A stretch of DNA of 64,000 nt from Schistocerca nitens (lineage: Eukaryota > Arthropoda > Insecta > Orthoptera > Acrididae). The stretch spans positions 126,455,521 through 126,519,520 of the forward strand of contig NC_064621.1 of assembly GCF_023898315.1 (NCBI RefSeq). Direction: 5' to 3'. The position numbers and the translations under genes were made by a program. This document shows positions 44,319 to 55,571 of the stretch, in pieces (position 1 is the stretch's first letter; every line of letters starts with the position of its first letter). The notes under the pieces are model-generated. The model saw only the letters and a program-made list of their open reading frames with translations. It searched no databases and was not told the DNA's origin.

Positions 44319-45632
44319 CGAGGTGCATTCAAGTTCTAAGGCCTCCGATTTTTTTTCTCCGGACTGGAAAGAGATAGAAACGTGCGCATTGTTTTAAAAT
44401 GAGGCCGCGTTCATTGTCAATACGTCCCAGAGATGGCAGCACCCTACGGCAGATGCAATTTTACAGCCAGCGGCGAGAAAGAGAACTGTTTTAAATACTT
44501 AAAATGGCGACGTTTCCCTTACTTAACAGCGTGCAATCATTCGTTTTCTGAATTTGCGTGGTGTGAAACCAATTGAAATTCATCGACAGTTGAAGGAGAC
44601 AAGTGGTGATGGAGTTATGGATGTGTCGAAAGTGCGTTCGTGGGTGCGACAGTTTAACGAAGGCAGAACATCGTGTGACAACAACCTGAAACAACCTCGG
44701 GCTCGCACAAGCCGGTCTGACGACATGATCGAGAAAGTGGAGAGAATTGTTTTGGGGGATCGCCGAATGTAGAACAGATCGCCTCCAGAGTTCGCATTTC
44801 TGTGGGTTGTGTGCACGCAATCCTGCATGACGACCTGAAAATGCCAAAAGTGTCATCCAGGTGGGTGCCACGAATGTTGACGGACGACCACATGGCTGCC
44901 CGTGTGGCATGTTGCCAAACAATGTTGACGCGCAACGACAGCATGAATGGGACTTTCTTTTCGTCGGTTGTGACAATGGATGAGACGTGGATGCCATTTT
45001 TCAATCCAGAAACAAAGCACCAGTCAGCTCAATGGAAGCACACAGATTCACCGCCACCAAAAAAATTTCGGGTAACCGCCAGTGCTGAAAAAATGATGGT
45101 GTCCATGTTCTGGGACAGCGAGGGCGTAATCCTTACCCATTGCGTTCCAAAGGACACTACGGTAACAGGTGCATCCTACGAAAATGTTTTGAAGAACAAA
45201 TTCCTTCCTGCACTGCAACAAAAACGTCCGGGAAGGGCTGCGCGTGTGCTGTTTCACCAAGACAACGCACCCGCACATCGAGCTAACGTTACGCAACAGT
45301 TTCTTCGTGATAACAACTTTGAAGTGATTCCTCATGCTCCCTACTCACCTGACCTGGCTCCTAGTGACTTTTGGCTTTTTCCAACAATGAAAGACACTCT
45401 CCGTGGCCGCACATTCACCAACCGTGCTGCTAATGCCTCAGCGATTTTCCAGTGGTCAAAACAGACTCCTAAAGAAGCCTTCGCCGCTGCCATGGAATCA
45501 TGGCGTCAGCGTTGTGAAAAATTTGTACGTCTGCAGGGCGATTACCTCGAGAAGCAACGCCAGTTTCATCGATTTCGGGTGAGTAGTTAATTAGAAAAAA
45601 AATCGGAGGCCTTAGAACTTGAATGCACCTCG
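44319..45632 (+). mobile_element. Mariner nested in Tc1 copy C
   Basis: 1,314 bp, TA at 44317-44318 and 45633-45634. Perfect 30-bp inverted repeats start CGAGGTGCATTCAAGTTC and are followed on both sides by a T-run (8 T left, 7 T right). Confidence 0.95.
44520..45590 (+). pseudogene. Mariner transposase (DD34D), two frameshifts
   Basis: The first frame (readable from about 44526: AIIRFLNLRGVKPIEIHRQL) contains the helix-turn-helix and ends at a stop at 44770-44772 after VLGDRRM, through a small deletion. The second frame (44775-45590) carries EQIASRVRISVGCVHAILHD, VVTMDETWMPFFNPETK (first Asp), LFHQDNAPAHRANVTQ (second Asp) and HAPYSPDLAPSDFWLFP (third Asp 34 residues later), ending QRCEKFVRLQGDYLEKQ. 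The most conserved catalytic part is uninterrupted for 262 codons. The putative ATG at 44504 is out of frame with the rest. Confidence 0.88.
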
Positions 45633-45721
45633 TACGACGTGCTGACATGAGCAAAGTTTCCAACCGATTTCTCATACACAAACAGCAGTTGACCGGCGTT
45701 GCCTGGTGAAACGTTGTTGTG

Positions 45722-46998
45722 ATGCCTCGTGAAAGGAGGGGATATGCGTACCATCACGAATTTGATAAAGGTCGGATTGTAGCCTATCGCGACTGCGGTT
45801 TATCGTATCGCGAAATTGCTGCTCGCGTTGGTCGAGATCCAATGACTGTTAGCGGAATATGGAATCGGTGGGTTCAGGAAGGTAATACGGAATGCCGTGC
45901 TGGATCCCAACGGCCTCGTATCACTAGCAGCCGGGATGACAGGCATCTTATCCGCATGGCTGTAACGGATCTTGCAACCACGTCTCGATCCCTGAGTCAA
46001 CAGGTGGGGACGTTTGCAAGACAACAACCATCTGCACGAACAATTCGACGACGCTTACAGCAGCATGGACTATCAGCTCCGAGACCATGGCTGCGGTTAC
46101 CCTTGGCACTGCATCACAGACAGCCGGCCGGAGTGGCCGAGCGGTTCTAGGCCCTACAGTCTGGAACCGCGCGACCGCTACGGTCGCAGGTTCGAATCCT
46201 GCCTGGGGCATGGTTGTGTGTGTTGTCCTTAGGTTAGTTAGGTTTAAGTAGTTCTAAATTCTAAGGGACTGATGACCTCAGATGTTAAGTCCCATAGTGC
46301 TCTGAGCCATTTGAATCATTTGCATCACAGACAGGAGCGCCTGCGATGGTGTACTCAACTACGGAGCTGGGTGCACGAATAGCAAAACGTCATTTTTTTC
46401 GGATGAATCCAGGTTCTGTGTACAGCATCATGATGATCACATCCGTGTTTGGTGACATCGCGGTTAACGCACATTGGAAGCGTGTAATCGTCATCGCCAT
46501 ACTGGCGTATCACCCGGCGTGATGGTATGGGGTGCCATTGGTTACACGTCTCGGTCACCTCTTGTTCGCATTGACGGAACTTTGAACAGTGTACGTTACA
46601 TTTCAGATGCGTTACGACCCGTGACTCTATCCTTCATTCGATCCCTGCGAAACCCTACATTTCAGCAGGATAATGCACGACCGCATGTTGCAGGTACTGT
46701 ACGGGCCTTTCTGGATACAGAAAATGTTCGACTGCTACCCTGGCCAGCACATTCTCCAGATCTCTCACCAACTGAAAACATCTGGTCAATGGTTGCCGAG
46801 CAACTGGCTCGTCACAATATGCCAGTCACTACTCTTGATGAACTGTGGTATCGTGTTGAAGCTGTATGGGCAGCTGTACCTGTACACACTATCCAAGCTC
46901 TGTTTGACTCAATTCTCAGGCCGTTATTACGGCCAGAGGTGATTGTTCTGGGTACTGATTTCTCAGGATCTATGCACCCAAATTGCGTGGAAATGTAA
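45722..46998 (+). pseudogene. Tc1 family 2 transposase, copy C
   Basis: ATG 45722, MPRERRGYAYHHEFDKGR (two residues shorter than the sister copies in this loop), open to the SINE at 46124. After it, LRWCTQLRSWVHE is followed by a stop where a Trp codon is expected, and by frameshifts. The catalytic part resumes at 46474 (VSPGVMVWGAIGYTSRSPLV, then FQQDNARPHVAGTVRAFLDT and SPDLSPTENIWSMVAEQL): second Asp and Glu separated by 34 residues. A late deletion shifts the C-terminus. Confidence 0.9.
46124..46320 (+). mobile_element. SINE, family A, inside Tc1 copy C
   Basis: Head ccggccggagtggccgagcg, B box GGTTCGAATCC, body and 3' end gagccatttgaatcattt. Perfect 14-bp duplication TGCATCACAGACAG at 46110-46123 and 46321-46334. 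Confidence 0.96.
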
Positions 46999-47375
46999 TC
47001 ATATGTCAGTTCTAGTATAATATATTTGTCCAATGAATACCCGTTTATCAACTGCATTTCTTTTTGGTGTAACAATTTTAATGGCCAGTAGTGTACTAGA
47101 CTGACAAAAAACACTATACTGGACTTAGGTTGGGAAGTCATTCCGTAGCCACTTTATTCACTTACTCTTGCATCCTGAGGGTTTCATCTTTCACGTTCTC
47201 TGTCTAGCGGCCTCCAAAGAACTGTCTTTCCGGATGAAAAGCGTTCCGAACATGGCTCGGCAAGAACTTCACCTCAAAGTCACGTGAGTTCCACAATCTC
47301 AGAATGGAAAAATTACTCCAGCGTTTGCAGACTATTGTAAATAGTGAAGGAAAACGTATTATTGATGACTAAAGT

Positions 47376-47960
47376 CTCTACTATGTGTATGGTTTATGTC
47401 TATTAAACTTATGGAGAATCGGTACGAACCAATCTAACATGTCACGGAAACAGAAACTGTTTTTCCACGTACAGGAACAGTGATTTCGAGGCGCCTCAAA
47501 TCTCTGCATCAGACCTTAAGTTATTCTTGATTCTTACACCGATTTACCATATCACTTATCATCAGATTAAGTGACATTTTAAGATGGTGTCGGTCTTTTT
47601 ATTGAGGGATGCAAAGACACCAATTCACGGGAAACAAGTTTTGCGAAAACGGAAAAAGGTAGGTATGTGGTTCAGAGACTGCTAGTAATTTTCCCCACCC
47701 CCTACTCAAATTGCAGATTTGTTAAATGTTTGACATTAAGCTAGTTTTTCACGCATTTCATTGTTTACAACGTCATGTTTTCTGAACTAAGTGTCACACC
47801 ATGATATGATTTTGTACGTACTTTTAGTGGTGTGTGTAAATACTGTCTACAAAATTCCTTGCGAACAGAGTTTATAGTAAACAAGTGATAAATTAAGACG
47901 ACATGACTGCTGCTGCAATTTTACTGCACAGTTAGCGGAAATGTAACAAGCAATAATTTT
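47376..47960. other. No feature recognised
   Basis: AT-rich sequence with no readable motif. Confidence 0.45.
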
Positions 47961-47961
47961 C

Positions 47962-48225
47962 TTGAAACTTCCTGGCAGCTTAAAACTGTGTGCCGGGTCG
48001 AGACTCGACCTCGGGACCTTTGCCTTTCGCGGGCAAGTGCTACTGCCAGAGGTAAAGCTGTGAGGAGGGGCCGTGAGTCGTGCTTGGGTAGCTCAGTTGG
48101 TAGAGCACTTGCGCGTGAAAGGCAAAGGTCCCGATTTCGAGTCTCGGCCCAGCACACAGTTTTAATCTGCCAGGAAGTTTCATATCAGCGCACACTCTGC
48201 TGCAGAGTGAAAATCTCATTCTGGA
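47962..48225. mobile_element. Foldback element with a tRNA-like unit in each arm
   Basis: The left arm (cttgaaacttcctggcagct, then aaaactgtgtgccgggtcga) is the inverted copy of the right arm (ending cacacagttttaatctgcca, then ggaagtttca at 48182). The right arm contains a tRNA-like unit at 48087-48160: box A TAGCTCAGTTGGTAGAGCAC, B box TTTCGAGTCTC. The left arm holds the decayed mirror image. The tail 48184-48225 (gctgcagagtgaaaatctca) is present only on the right. No frame. A diverged relative is at 59092-59330. Confidence 0.85.
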
Positions 48226-49960
48226 ATAGTTTTCTTTCTTTCCGTTATTTTGTTGGAGAGAGAGGGGGGGGGGGCAGTGTGAGTGTCAGCGAGGAAAAGT
48301 TTTGAAAAATTTTGAAATTATGTGTGATGTTTGTTGGAAGTCGGTAAGTGCTACCATTCTGATAGAGTGGATGAATATAATACGGCTTATTCGTGTGCTT
48401 TGAGTTACTCTGCTCCATGATATATAGCCTACACAGTTTCTAATTGTACACTCGTACTTACTGTGTTAGACCTTTAACGTAAGATTATATTAACCCTTAA
48501 TCACGAGGTGACTTTTTGTGTAACGTATACCTCGAGGTGGTGTCTCTGGGAGCCATATGTTTAAACTAAGATTGAAGGCACAAACAATTTGAAATTTTTT
48601 ATTTATGTTATCCAACATTTATTTATACGATTATTTAGGTGTTGTTTAAACGCTCCTTGTTTATTTTATTGCACTAAATAAAGCCTTTACCATATTTTTG
48701 TATCGTTTTTTTAACTAGTACACATAACTGAACTGCTAGAGATATGAATTTTGCATTATGAAAAACTATACTCTCTCTCTCTCTCTCTAGCAATTAAATT
48801 TTCGCATAAAACTTAATTCCAGGGTTCAAGGTACAAAAAGAAAGTGTCAAATCGACATTCAGTACTGCGATCTACATTTTTCTTATCATGACTCACAAAA
48901 CATTTGATTTTAACTAGTATTTTACAAGGGTAACAGAAGATCCCCATCACAGTTACCCTGAAGTTCTTCCTCATAATGGCGCTCACGTTCGGTTGCAGCA
49001 TTGTGATCACTGGCTACAGTATAATCGTCGTCTTTTTCATCTATTTCTTGACCTATATCACTGGCACCTTCCTCCATCCACCTACTAACAATTTCATCAA
49101 AGTCGGGAAAGTTAAAACTGACACGATTTGTAGTGTACGGCACCATATTGAAGATAACAGGTACACCTGACGTTGTCGAGGAGACCCTAACACCTATCAG
49201 TAACACGTGTCAACACCAAATAAATAACGCTATAAGGCAACCCACAGCAAAAAATTCTAGGGCTGGCAACTTAAAAGGAGGGTAGGGGAAGTATAGAAGC
49301 CTTCCACTACAACTGATCCTGGAGAGCGAGTTCGAAAATTTTCGTGCGGATGAGAGACCACACCTGGTGAGTTATGAGTTAATGGGTAGATTACGGCAGC
49401 ATTTTAAATTTTTGAAATCGTTCCATAATGATATGAAATGCTGAAAATCAAATTTTGGTTGCCCCTGGAAACCGTTACACAGGCAACTTGCAACTATTAC
49501 CCGTTTTAGCCGTTTAGTAATAAACATTGTGTTGGTCTAAATAACCAGGAAAATGTGTTATTGAGTTTTAAAGATGAAAGAACAGTATCTAGCTGCAGTA
49601 CAAGAACTGTAAAACCAGGAAGATGTAACGTTTAGCAATTATCCAACATAAAATTTTTGATGGTTACATGACCAATAAGAGGAGGAAAACATGTTGAGCT
49701 GTCGAGTAAAATATTGACTAATTAAGTAATTTTTAAAAATTCTAAGGGACTGCTATTATACTGAAACTATATTATGTGCTTAGTTTTGAAGTATGTATGA
49801 TTGTCCTCAGTTACACCCAACCGTCTTTCTCTTGCATGTTACCCAATATCGTCTACTCATCTTCCCTCAGAATCTTTTCTTACCTGTTGTAATCCAACAT
49901 CTTCCACCGATTTGGATGCCTACGTGACCTGCACACCTCTACTTTATTTCAGTCATAAAT
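48226..49960. other. AT-rich stretch, no gene recognised
   Basis: It contains a short CT run near 48772-48788 and an acidic minus-strand frame at 48922-49206, which I could not assign. Otherwise no signal. Confidence 0.45.
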
Positions 49961-49978
49961 GTCTTTTCTACTCCTTCC

Positions 49979-50175
49979 GCCGGCCGGAGTGGCCGTGCGG
50001 TTCTAGGCGCTACAGTCTGGAGCCGAGCGACCGCTACGGTCGCAGGTTCAAATCCTGCCTCGGGCATGGATGTGTGTGATGTCCTTAGGTTAGTTAGGTT
50101 TAATTAGTTCTAAGTTCTAGGCGACTGATGACCTCAGAAGTTAAGTCGCATAGTGCTCAGAGCCATTTGAACCAA
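49979..50175 (+). mobile_element. SINE, family A
   Basis: Head gccggccggagtggccgtgc, B box GGTTCAAATCC, common body. Perfect 12-bp duplication TCTACTCCTTCC at 49967-49978 and 50176-50187. Confidence 0.95.
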
Positions 50176-50187
50176 TCTACTCCTTCC

Positions 50188-50774
50188 TGTTTCCTGACCT
50201 AGACTGGTTTCCTGTCTCTCCTAATAACTCAGAAAATACATACAACTTCACTGCATGCTAAGCGATCCTCATTTTTTTAAAATGGTTTTCGCATTAAAAG
50301 TTTATCTCTCACTGCCGTAACTCAAGACCAGTAACGCAAACTCTTTGTAAACCTTTTGTGTCAAACACATCAGAAGCTTTGTTACGAAAACCATCATTTT
50401 AGGTTACCTTAAGCACTAAAGAATGTTTTTCCTCTTCTGTTTATTTATTTTTCTGCCCACTGAGAATATGCGTGTGCTGTCACGCCTGACGTGATTTCAG
50501 CACTGAAAAACCAGACTCACAGTCTCAGCTTTGCAGGAACTTGCATGATGCATTTAATTTCCATAAATACAAAACTGGCCGTTAGTTTCAATATTCTTCA
50601 TTATTTATTTTAGTTCTATGCTTCGCATATTTTTCAGAATTATGAAAGGTGCAACACAAACCCCAACACCGTAACTTGAGGCGAATTTATACAAAACATC
50701 TGCATCCTAACACACTTACCAAGCCACTCTACCTACTGTTTCTTGTGTCAAAACATGTCGCTTTTGGTCCAGAG
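50188..50774. other. No feature recognised
   Basis: AT-rich, no motif. Confidence 0.5.
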
Positions 50775-50789
50775 TCAGTGCAACTTTTA

Positions 50790-51001
50790 GGCCGCACGGG
50801 GTAATCGTGCTGTCTGGGGCATCTTGCCACAGTTCGCTCGGCTGCCCCGGTCGGAGGTTCGAGTCCTCCGTCGGACATGGGTGTGTTTGTTGTCATTAAC
50901 ATAAGTTAGTCTCAGTTGGATTAAGTAGTGTGTAGGCCTAGGGACCGACGACCTCAGCAGTTTGGTCCCATGGGAACTTACCACAAATTTAGAAAAAAAT
51001 T
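50790..51001 (+). mobile_element. SINE, family D
   Basis: Head ggccgcacggggtaatcgtg, B box GGTTCGAGTCC, body ending acttaccacaaattt. The 15-bp duplication tcagtgcaac(t/c)ttta at 50775-50789 and 51002-51016 has one mismatch. Confidence 0.93.
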
Positions 51002-51016
51002 TCAGTGCAACCTTTA

Positions 51017-51720
51017 CATTTTAATTTCTTTGTTCAGGCTATTAACGATGGTTTACATTTAATAAAACACATATTGGTTATTCTCATATAATGTCTCCAC
51101 TTCTTCGTAATGATCAATAAATATAAAAATATATTTTAGTGTTCCTGGTTAAAAATTTGGTGCCGGTTCTTTTCGTGATACTCATAAGCTGTTTATTAAA
51201 TATGTCTTTTCAGGTTTTATACATCGTTTCAGTGTTACAAAAATCTAAATATGATGTTACTATCGGTATCTGTGAGACATATGCATCTTTCAGAATTTCG
51301 ATTTGAGATGAAATTTATGTTTTTAATACTTGGCGTTTACCCTAACTCAACAGTTTTAACAGGATTTAGAATGCACTGTGTTTCCTTCATGCTCTAAGCT
51401 TTCCAATGAGCTATAAATTAAATAATGGTAATTACTGTTCAAAAATATCTACTTTTTGAAGCAAAACGCTTTGTCAAATTATGTATAAAATCGTAACCTT
51501 TAATAATCATCTGTTCGGCTTTTTTCACAGAATGTGGTCATTGTCGAAGTAAATCAAGCAAATTGCTTCTCAAGGTGTTATCTTCAGGTGAGTATGTGTC
51601 ACAGACAGAATTGTAATTACTGTTCATCAGAAACCTTTCTTCCCCTTGTGAAAACTACTGGATATAGAGTGTATAAATATGTAAAATGGGGGGGGGGGGG
51701 GGAATGCTGAAATACTCCAA
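51017..51720. other. AT-rich stretch with a G-run
   Basis: No gene recognised. A run of 15 G is at 51688-51702. Confidence 0.5.
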
Positions 51721-51734
51721 ATGCCTTAACTTTA

Positions 51735-52200
51735 TTAACATTCTACATGTTTCTTCTTCATGACCACATATTCATCTTCACCCTGGCAACGAACATATTT
51801 CTCCCAACGAGAAGCCAGCTTGTTGTTTTCGGCAATGTAGAATGTTTCACTCTGTTGACGGAGCCACAACCTCACCTCTGCTTACACCACTTTATCACTA
51901 TCAAAGTGAAGTCCTCAAAAGCGTTTTTTAAGTTTTGGAAACATGAAAATGAGATGGAGCCAAGTCGGGACTTTGTGGAGATTGATCAATGACTGCGAAC
52001 CCAAGGCGTCGGATTGTTGCAGATGTCGCAGCGCTCATGTGTGGGTCTGTGTTTGTCATGTTGAAGGAGAGGGTGTTCCAGGTGTGGACGAATTCTCCAT
52101 TACTGCTTGATGTTTCTCGCGCACCGACGTAGTTACGTCGCAAACCGCTGTGTTGCACGGAGCCCTCTAGCGGCGGAGGGCTGCAGATACGTAGACATGG
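51735..52200 (-). pseudogene. Mariner transposase fragment, C-terminal half
   Basis: On the minus strand the frame 52266-51928 reads SAATSATIRRLGFAVIDQSP, then QSPDLAPSHFHVSKT (third catalytic Asp changed to His in S-H-F), and downstream shifted frames continue towards the C-terminus. The order fits a mariner of the SPDLAPSDF type. It abuts the next mariner-derived element at 52223. Confidence 0.65.
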
Positions 52201-52222
52201 AGAATAAAGAGTTAGGGTGTTA

Positions 52223-52886
52223 CGAGGGCTGTCCAGAAAGTAAGTTCCGATTGATCGCGAAACCACAGTGAAAATCAGAAATGTTTTATTTGTAACAGTT
52301 AGCTACACCTTCCAGCTACTTCTGTACTTCTGTAAGTAGTCGTCGTTCTGACTTAGACATTTGTCATAGCATTGTACCAACTTTCCAATACTCTCATTAT
52401 AAAAGGCAGCCGCCAGTGCTTTCCGCCAATTGTCTATGCTGGCCTACAGCTCGTTTTCTGTGCCAAAATGTTGTCTTCACAGCCAGCGGTTTATGTGAGC
52501 GGACATGAAGGTCAGAGGGAGACAATTACGGGCTGTATTGTGGGTAATCAAACATTTCCAACTCAAAACGGTGCAGGAGCATCTTCATTGCCCCTGCAGA
52601 ATGCAGCTGAGAAGTGTCTTGAAGAAGAAACCGCACGACAGTTATGTAATGTTGGCTGCATAGCTTCAGGCGAATTTTCTCATCAGGCCCTCGTACTTGT
52701 CTGGAGATACTATTTTCTAGACATCTTTACGCGCTCACTGTGTGCTCAGAAATGAAAAGAGCGACTTGGTGCTATCTAGGGTCATACTAGAGACACTGCC
52801 CAACACATCTGTGCAATGCTTTATCGGATTTTCATAGTCGTTTCCATTTCGCGACCGATCGGAACTTATTTTCTGGATACCTCTCG
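52223..52886 (-). mobile_element. Internally deleted mariner, family G, copy 1
   Basis: TA at 52221-52222 and 52887-52888. Inverted repeats CGAGGGCTGTCCAGAAAGTA (left) and, as the complement of the right, CGAGAGGTATCCAGAAAATA, followed on both sides by AGTTCCGAT..GTCGCGAAA. Only 664 bp remain; the minus-strand transposase is too short and broken to work. Copy 2 of the same family is at 61814-62830. Confidence 0.85.
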
Positions 52887-52888
52887 TA

Positions 52889-53280
52889 ATAATGTTTATT
52901 TTATTTGAAAATCTTTGAGAGTTCTCACGTAAGAAATTCTAAGGCGTTACTTTTCAGACCCACGCAGTGTCTTGATGTTTATTTCTTTATCTGTGGGTAC
53001 TGTATACCGACATTTGACTGTGCAAACTTCTGCTGAGGTAGCCAATACCTGGCAACCAGTAGTGTACTTCCCGATACACGACCTAATTCAGTATTTTAGT
53101 ATCCGATACAAGTCACAAAACGTTATATCACAACAGCGTTGTCTTCACTTGCCATAAATACAGAATATCAACAGATGTTTGCAGGGTTTCATTGACAATT
53201 TGTAGTACTATTAACTTTCCGATAAGATAGTTATACACTGTTTTAGTCTTATTGTAAATGATTTTCTCACCTGCTTCCAA
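52889..53280. other. No feature recognised
   Basis: AT-rich DNA between two element remnants. Confidence 0.4.
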
Positions 53281-53284
53281 AGTT

Positions 53285-53960
53285 TCGCTGTTAAGCTACT
53301 TCAATCCTTGTTGAAATTTATCCGCGCTAGTGTCAAATACTGCAGTGGTATCCAGAAAACACAGGAGTTCAAACGTCATCCACCAACACGCATTCCGTTT
53401 TTTCCCCAAAAATTACGTATCTAAAAACTTGTTCTAGGGCTGCTGAGAGTAAAGGTGTTATGGAGCCTCCTTTCTTGATTTGTCTTTGAGCTCTGAATTT
53501 CTTACTGTCTCTGATCAAGTGTAATGGAAGCCGAATCATTGGCGTGTAAATTTTCCTATATACAAACAGGAGTTGAAGCAATGCTTTCTTTCCAAGGGTA
53601 TTTCATATGGATATTACTGCACTTGACTCAAAAAGTTTCATAAGTCAATAAACGCCGGGTAAAGCACCTACTCGTACTCACCTCTACGTTCTGTAATTTC
53701 ATTGTCTATTTGAAAATGGTCCGTTGTGCTATACCCACTTCTAAAACCTGATATTTATGATTAAGGCCAAAGCTGTTAGAGATAATTTTAGTGAGTATCC
53801 TGTGCACAGAGAAGACGCAGCTGATACATTTATAGTTATCTCCTTTCTTGTAAAGCAGAACAAATAGTTTTTCTTTTTGGAAAATTATCACATTCCACAG
53901 ACATTTTGTGAAGAGTTCTCAAATGTCTTTTTTGAATACTTTTCCTCCAGTGTTAATCAT
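53285..53960 (-). mobile_element. RTE-like reverse transcriptase fragment
   Basis: Minus strand: LFVLLYKKGDNYKCISCVFS and VHRILTKIISNSFG (53891-53706), then SGFRSGYSTTDHFQIDNEI and YPAFIDL (F-I-D-L, first RT Asp), then RAQRQIKKGGSITPLLSAAL and EQVFRYVIFGEK (53581-53369). This order matches RTE-type reverse transcriptases (KKGD..., GFR.G.STTDH, ...RGV.QGD.ISP.LF..ALE..F). Stops and frameshifts throughout, and the FADD region is lost. Confidence 0.65.
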
Positions 53961-55365
53961 ATCTATTGAAACCATTATATGAATATGCACGTCGCCCGAA
54001 GTTACACAAGGAACTTTTAGCATTAGGCAGACAAATCGATACTTATGGAGCTAGCAGGAAATATAGCATACCTCGAGAAGTAGACAGCAAAGTCTAAAAG
54101 CGCAATGTACTTGTATCAATCTATCCCAATGTGTGAAGAATAAATGAAATCATCTACATTTAACAAAGACTTTATTAGTAAAAAATTATGACATCTATTA
54201 GTTTCTATAGAGTTGAAGGTTATGTCAGCTACGCACACTGACAGAGATCGGTATTTAATAAAGTACTGTGTTTGTTATTGTTTTTTATGTAATATACGTT
54301 TACGCTGATGCCTTTTGTTTGATGATATATTTTATGTTTCTATACGCTATTATTTCTGTGTTCTGTGCTGGACTGCATACCTTTTTTATAATGTGAGTTG
54401 TATGTTGCATTACGAAAAAGGTCCAAAGGATGAGCAAATATAATAAAGAGCTTCAGAATTTGAGAGACTGTGTATGAAGGGCACGGAGAATCTGTATACA
54501 TGAGTGTGGACGAGACAGAAAAAAGTTATTTTTTGAACTTATTAAACACCTCGTTACATCCATCAGAATCATCTGCGATACTTTTTGTAGACTTTAAAAT
54601 AGACAAAAATAACTTCTTTTGCTTATTTTTAAAGTGACCGTCAAGCGTTCCGCGAATAAGCGGTGCAGCACCTTGACGCCTTTATAACACGGACCGCTTA
54701 AGTTCAGCACTAAGCCTGAATCAACCGCTCGATTAGTTTCATGAACTCCTGTCGTGCAAAAAGTGAATATTCATTAGCGGCGAGAAGGTACTCGGCACAG
54801 CACAGTCGCCTCAGAAGAAGCCAATCTTTGCCTTCCGTGACGCGTCCACTCCGCTTTTTCCAACGCCGTCACTTCAACTTCTTTTTCGTAGAAACTGGAA
54901 ATTAATATTCCGCCATTGGCGTAGAACTTTCCTCTGCCTTTTGAGTGGAGTCTTTCTCAGCCACCGAGCACCTTTCCCAATTACGCAGCTAGGAACTTTA
55001 TTAAAATGAAGTTAATTTACTGCTTCTGGTCTGTATTAATGTACGAAGGGTGCGTAGGGAGCGAAGACCCGAAATTTGCATACTCCTTCTTCTTCTTCTG
55101 GACTGCACGCTGTTTCGGGAAAGAAGCATTTCTTTAAGAGACCGCGCGTCCGACGGGGGCGCCTTCTAGCAAACGGTGCGGGGTTGCGTTATGAGAATAA
55201 TATATATGGTAATGCGTACCCCGTTCTGCGCTATGGCGGTCCGCATGGTGAGCAATTTACCCACAGTGTGGTCCTCGTAATGGGAATTAAAGTGGCCTAA
55301 TATATAAGGACGGGACCAAATTAAAGGCCTCGTCGGACGCCATTACTCGCATTTCGCCGTAAGTG
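53961..55365. other. No gene recognised
   Basis: AT-rich to about 54600, then mixed composition. No transposon termini or domains were seen. Confidence 0.5.
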
Positions 55366-55367
55366 AC

Positions 55368-55430
55368 AGGAACTCGGGGCCGGCTCGGATGACCGGTTTC
55401 TGGAGCAAGTTCTCCAGGCCAGCCCCGAGT
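55368..55430. repeat. GC-rich stem-loop
   Basis: ACTCGGGGCCGGC (about 55373) can pair with GGCCAGCCCCGAGT ending at about 55431, with one internal mismatch, and the loop itself contains a small hairpin (tggagcaagttctcca). The role is unknown. Confidence 0.5.
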
Positions 55431-55571
55431 GGACTCCAGCCACCCCGCGTAGTTTCTGTCGCTCGGTTTACAGGACATAACGAATCTTTCAGTGTTCACA
55501 GTTTTGTTCTTCCTTTAAGCTACACTGGTCACCTTATTCCAACAATCAATACCGGCGTATAACTCTTCACC

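Larger units (their letters stand above)
44176..47093 (+). mobile_element. Tc1-like element, family 2, copy C, carrying a mariner and a SINE
   Basis: Left end CACTACTGGCCATTAAAA at 44176, right end the complement at 47093, TA at 44174-44175 and 47094-47095. The host sequence continues across two insertions: a mariner (44319-45632) in the 5' UTR and a SINE (46124-46320) in the gene. Confidence 0.93.
43660..47375 (+). mobile_element. Old mariner copy split by a Tc1-like element
   Basis: Shifted frames before the insertion read LPRHQLAPDPHLPFL, KGRNG(W)PQTKQQLLVRSPAH and STTETSCRRHPRT, and, on a second frame, HENARSHSTTLLALTKK. After the Tc1 (44176-47093) they read GLRLGSHSVATLFTYSC, then NMARQELHLKV and LQRLQTIVNSEGKRIID. 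This is the order of a mariner transposase from the first catalytic region to the C-terminus (compare ...LVERWQ.VVNSEGKYI in the family). No ends could be fixed, and the gene is dead. Confidence 0.65.

Noticed and set aside
44504-44560. ATG at 44504 as start of an intact mariner transposase
   Set aside because: The frame from this ATG meets a stop after 15 codons. The conserved N-terminal sequence is in another phase.
48087-48160. A sequence that looks like a functional tRNA gene
   Set aside because: It is one arm of an inverted repeat with a mirror-image unit, the loop assignment is unclear and the flanks are those of a known repeated structure. I treat it as a tRNA-like module of a mobile element.
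48922-49206. Acidic 94-codon minus-strand frame resembling the start of a piggyBac-type transposase
   Set aside because: Only a loose resemblance (acidic stretch with SDHNAATERE). No catalytic domain or terminal repeats nearby.
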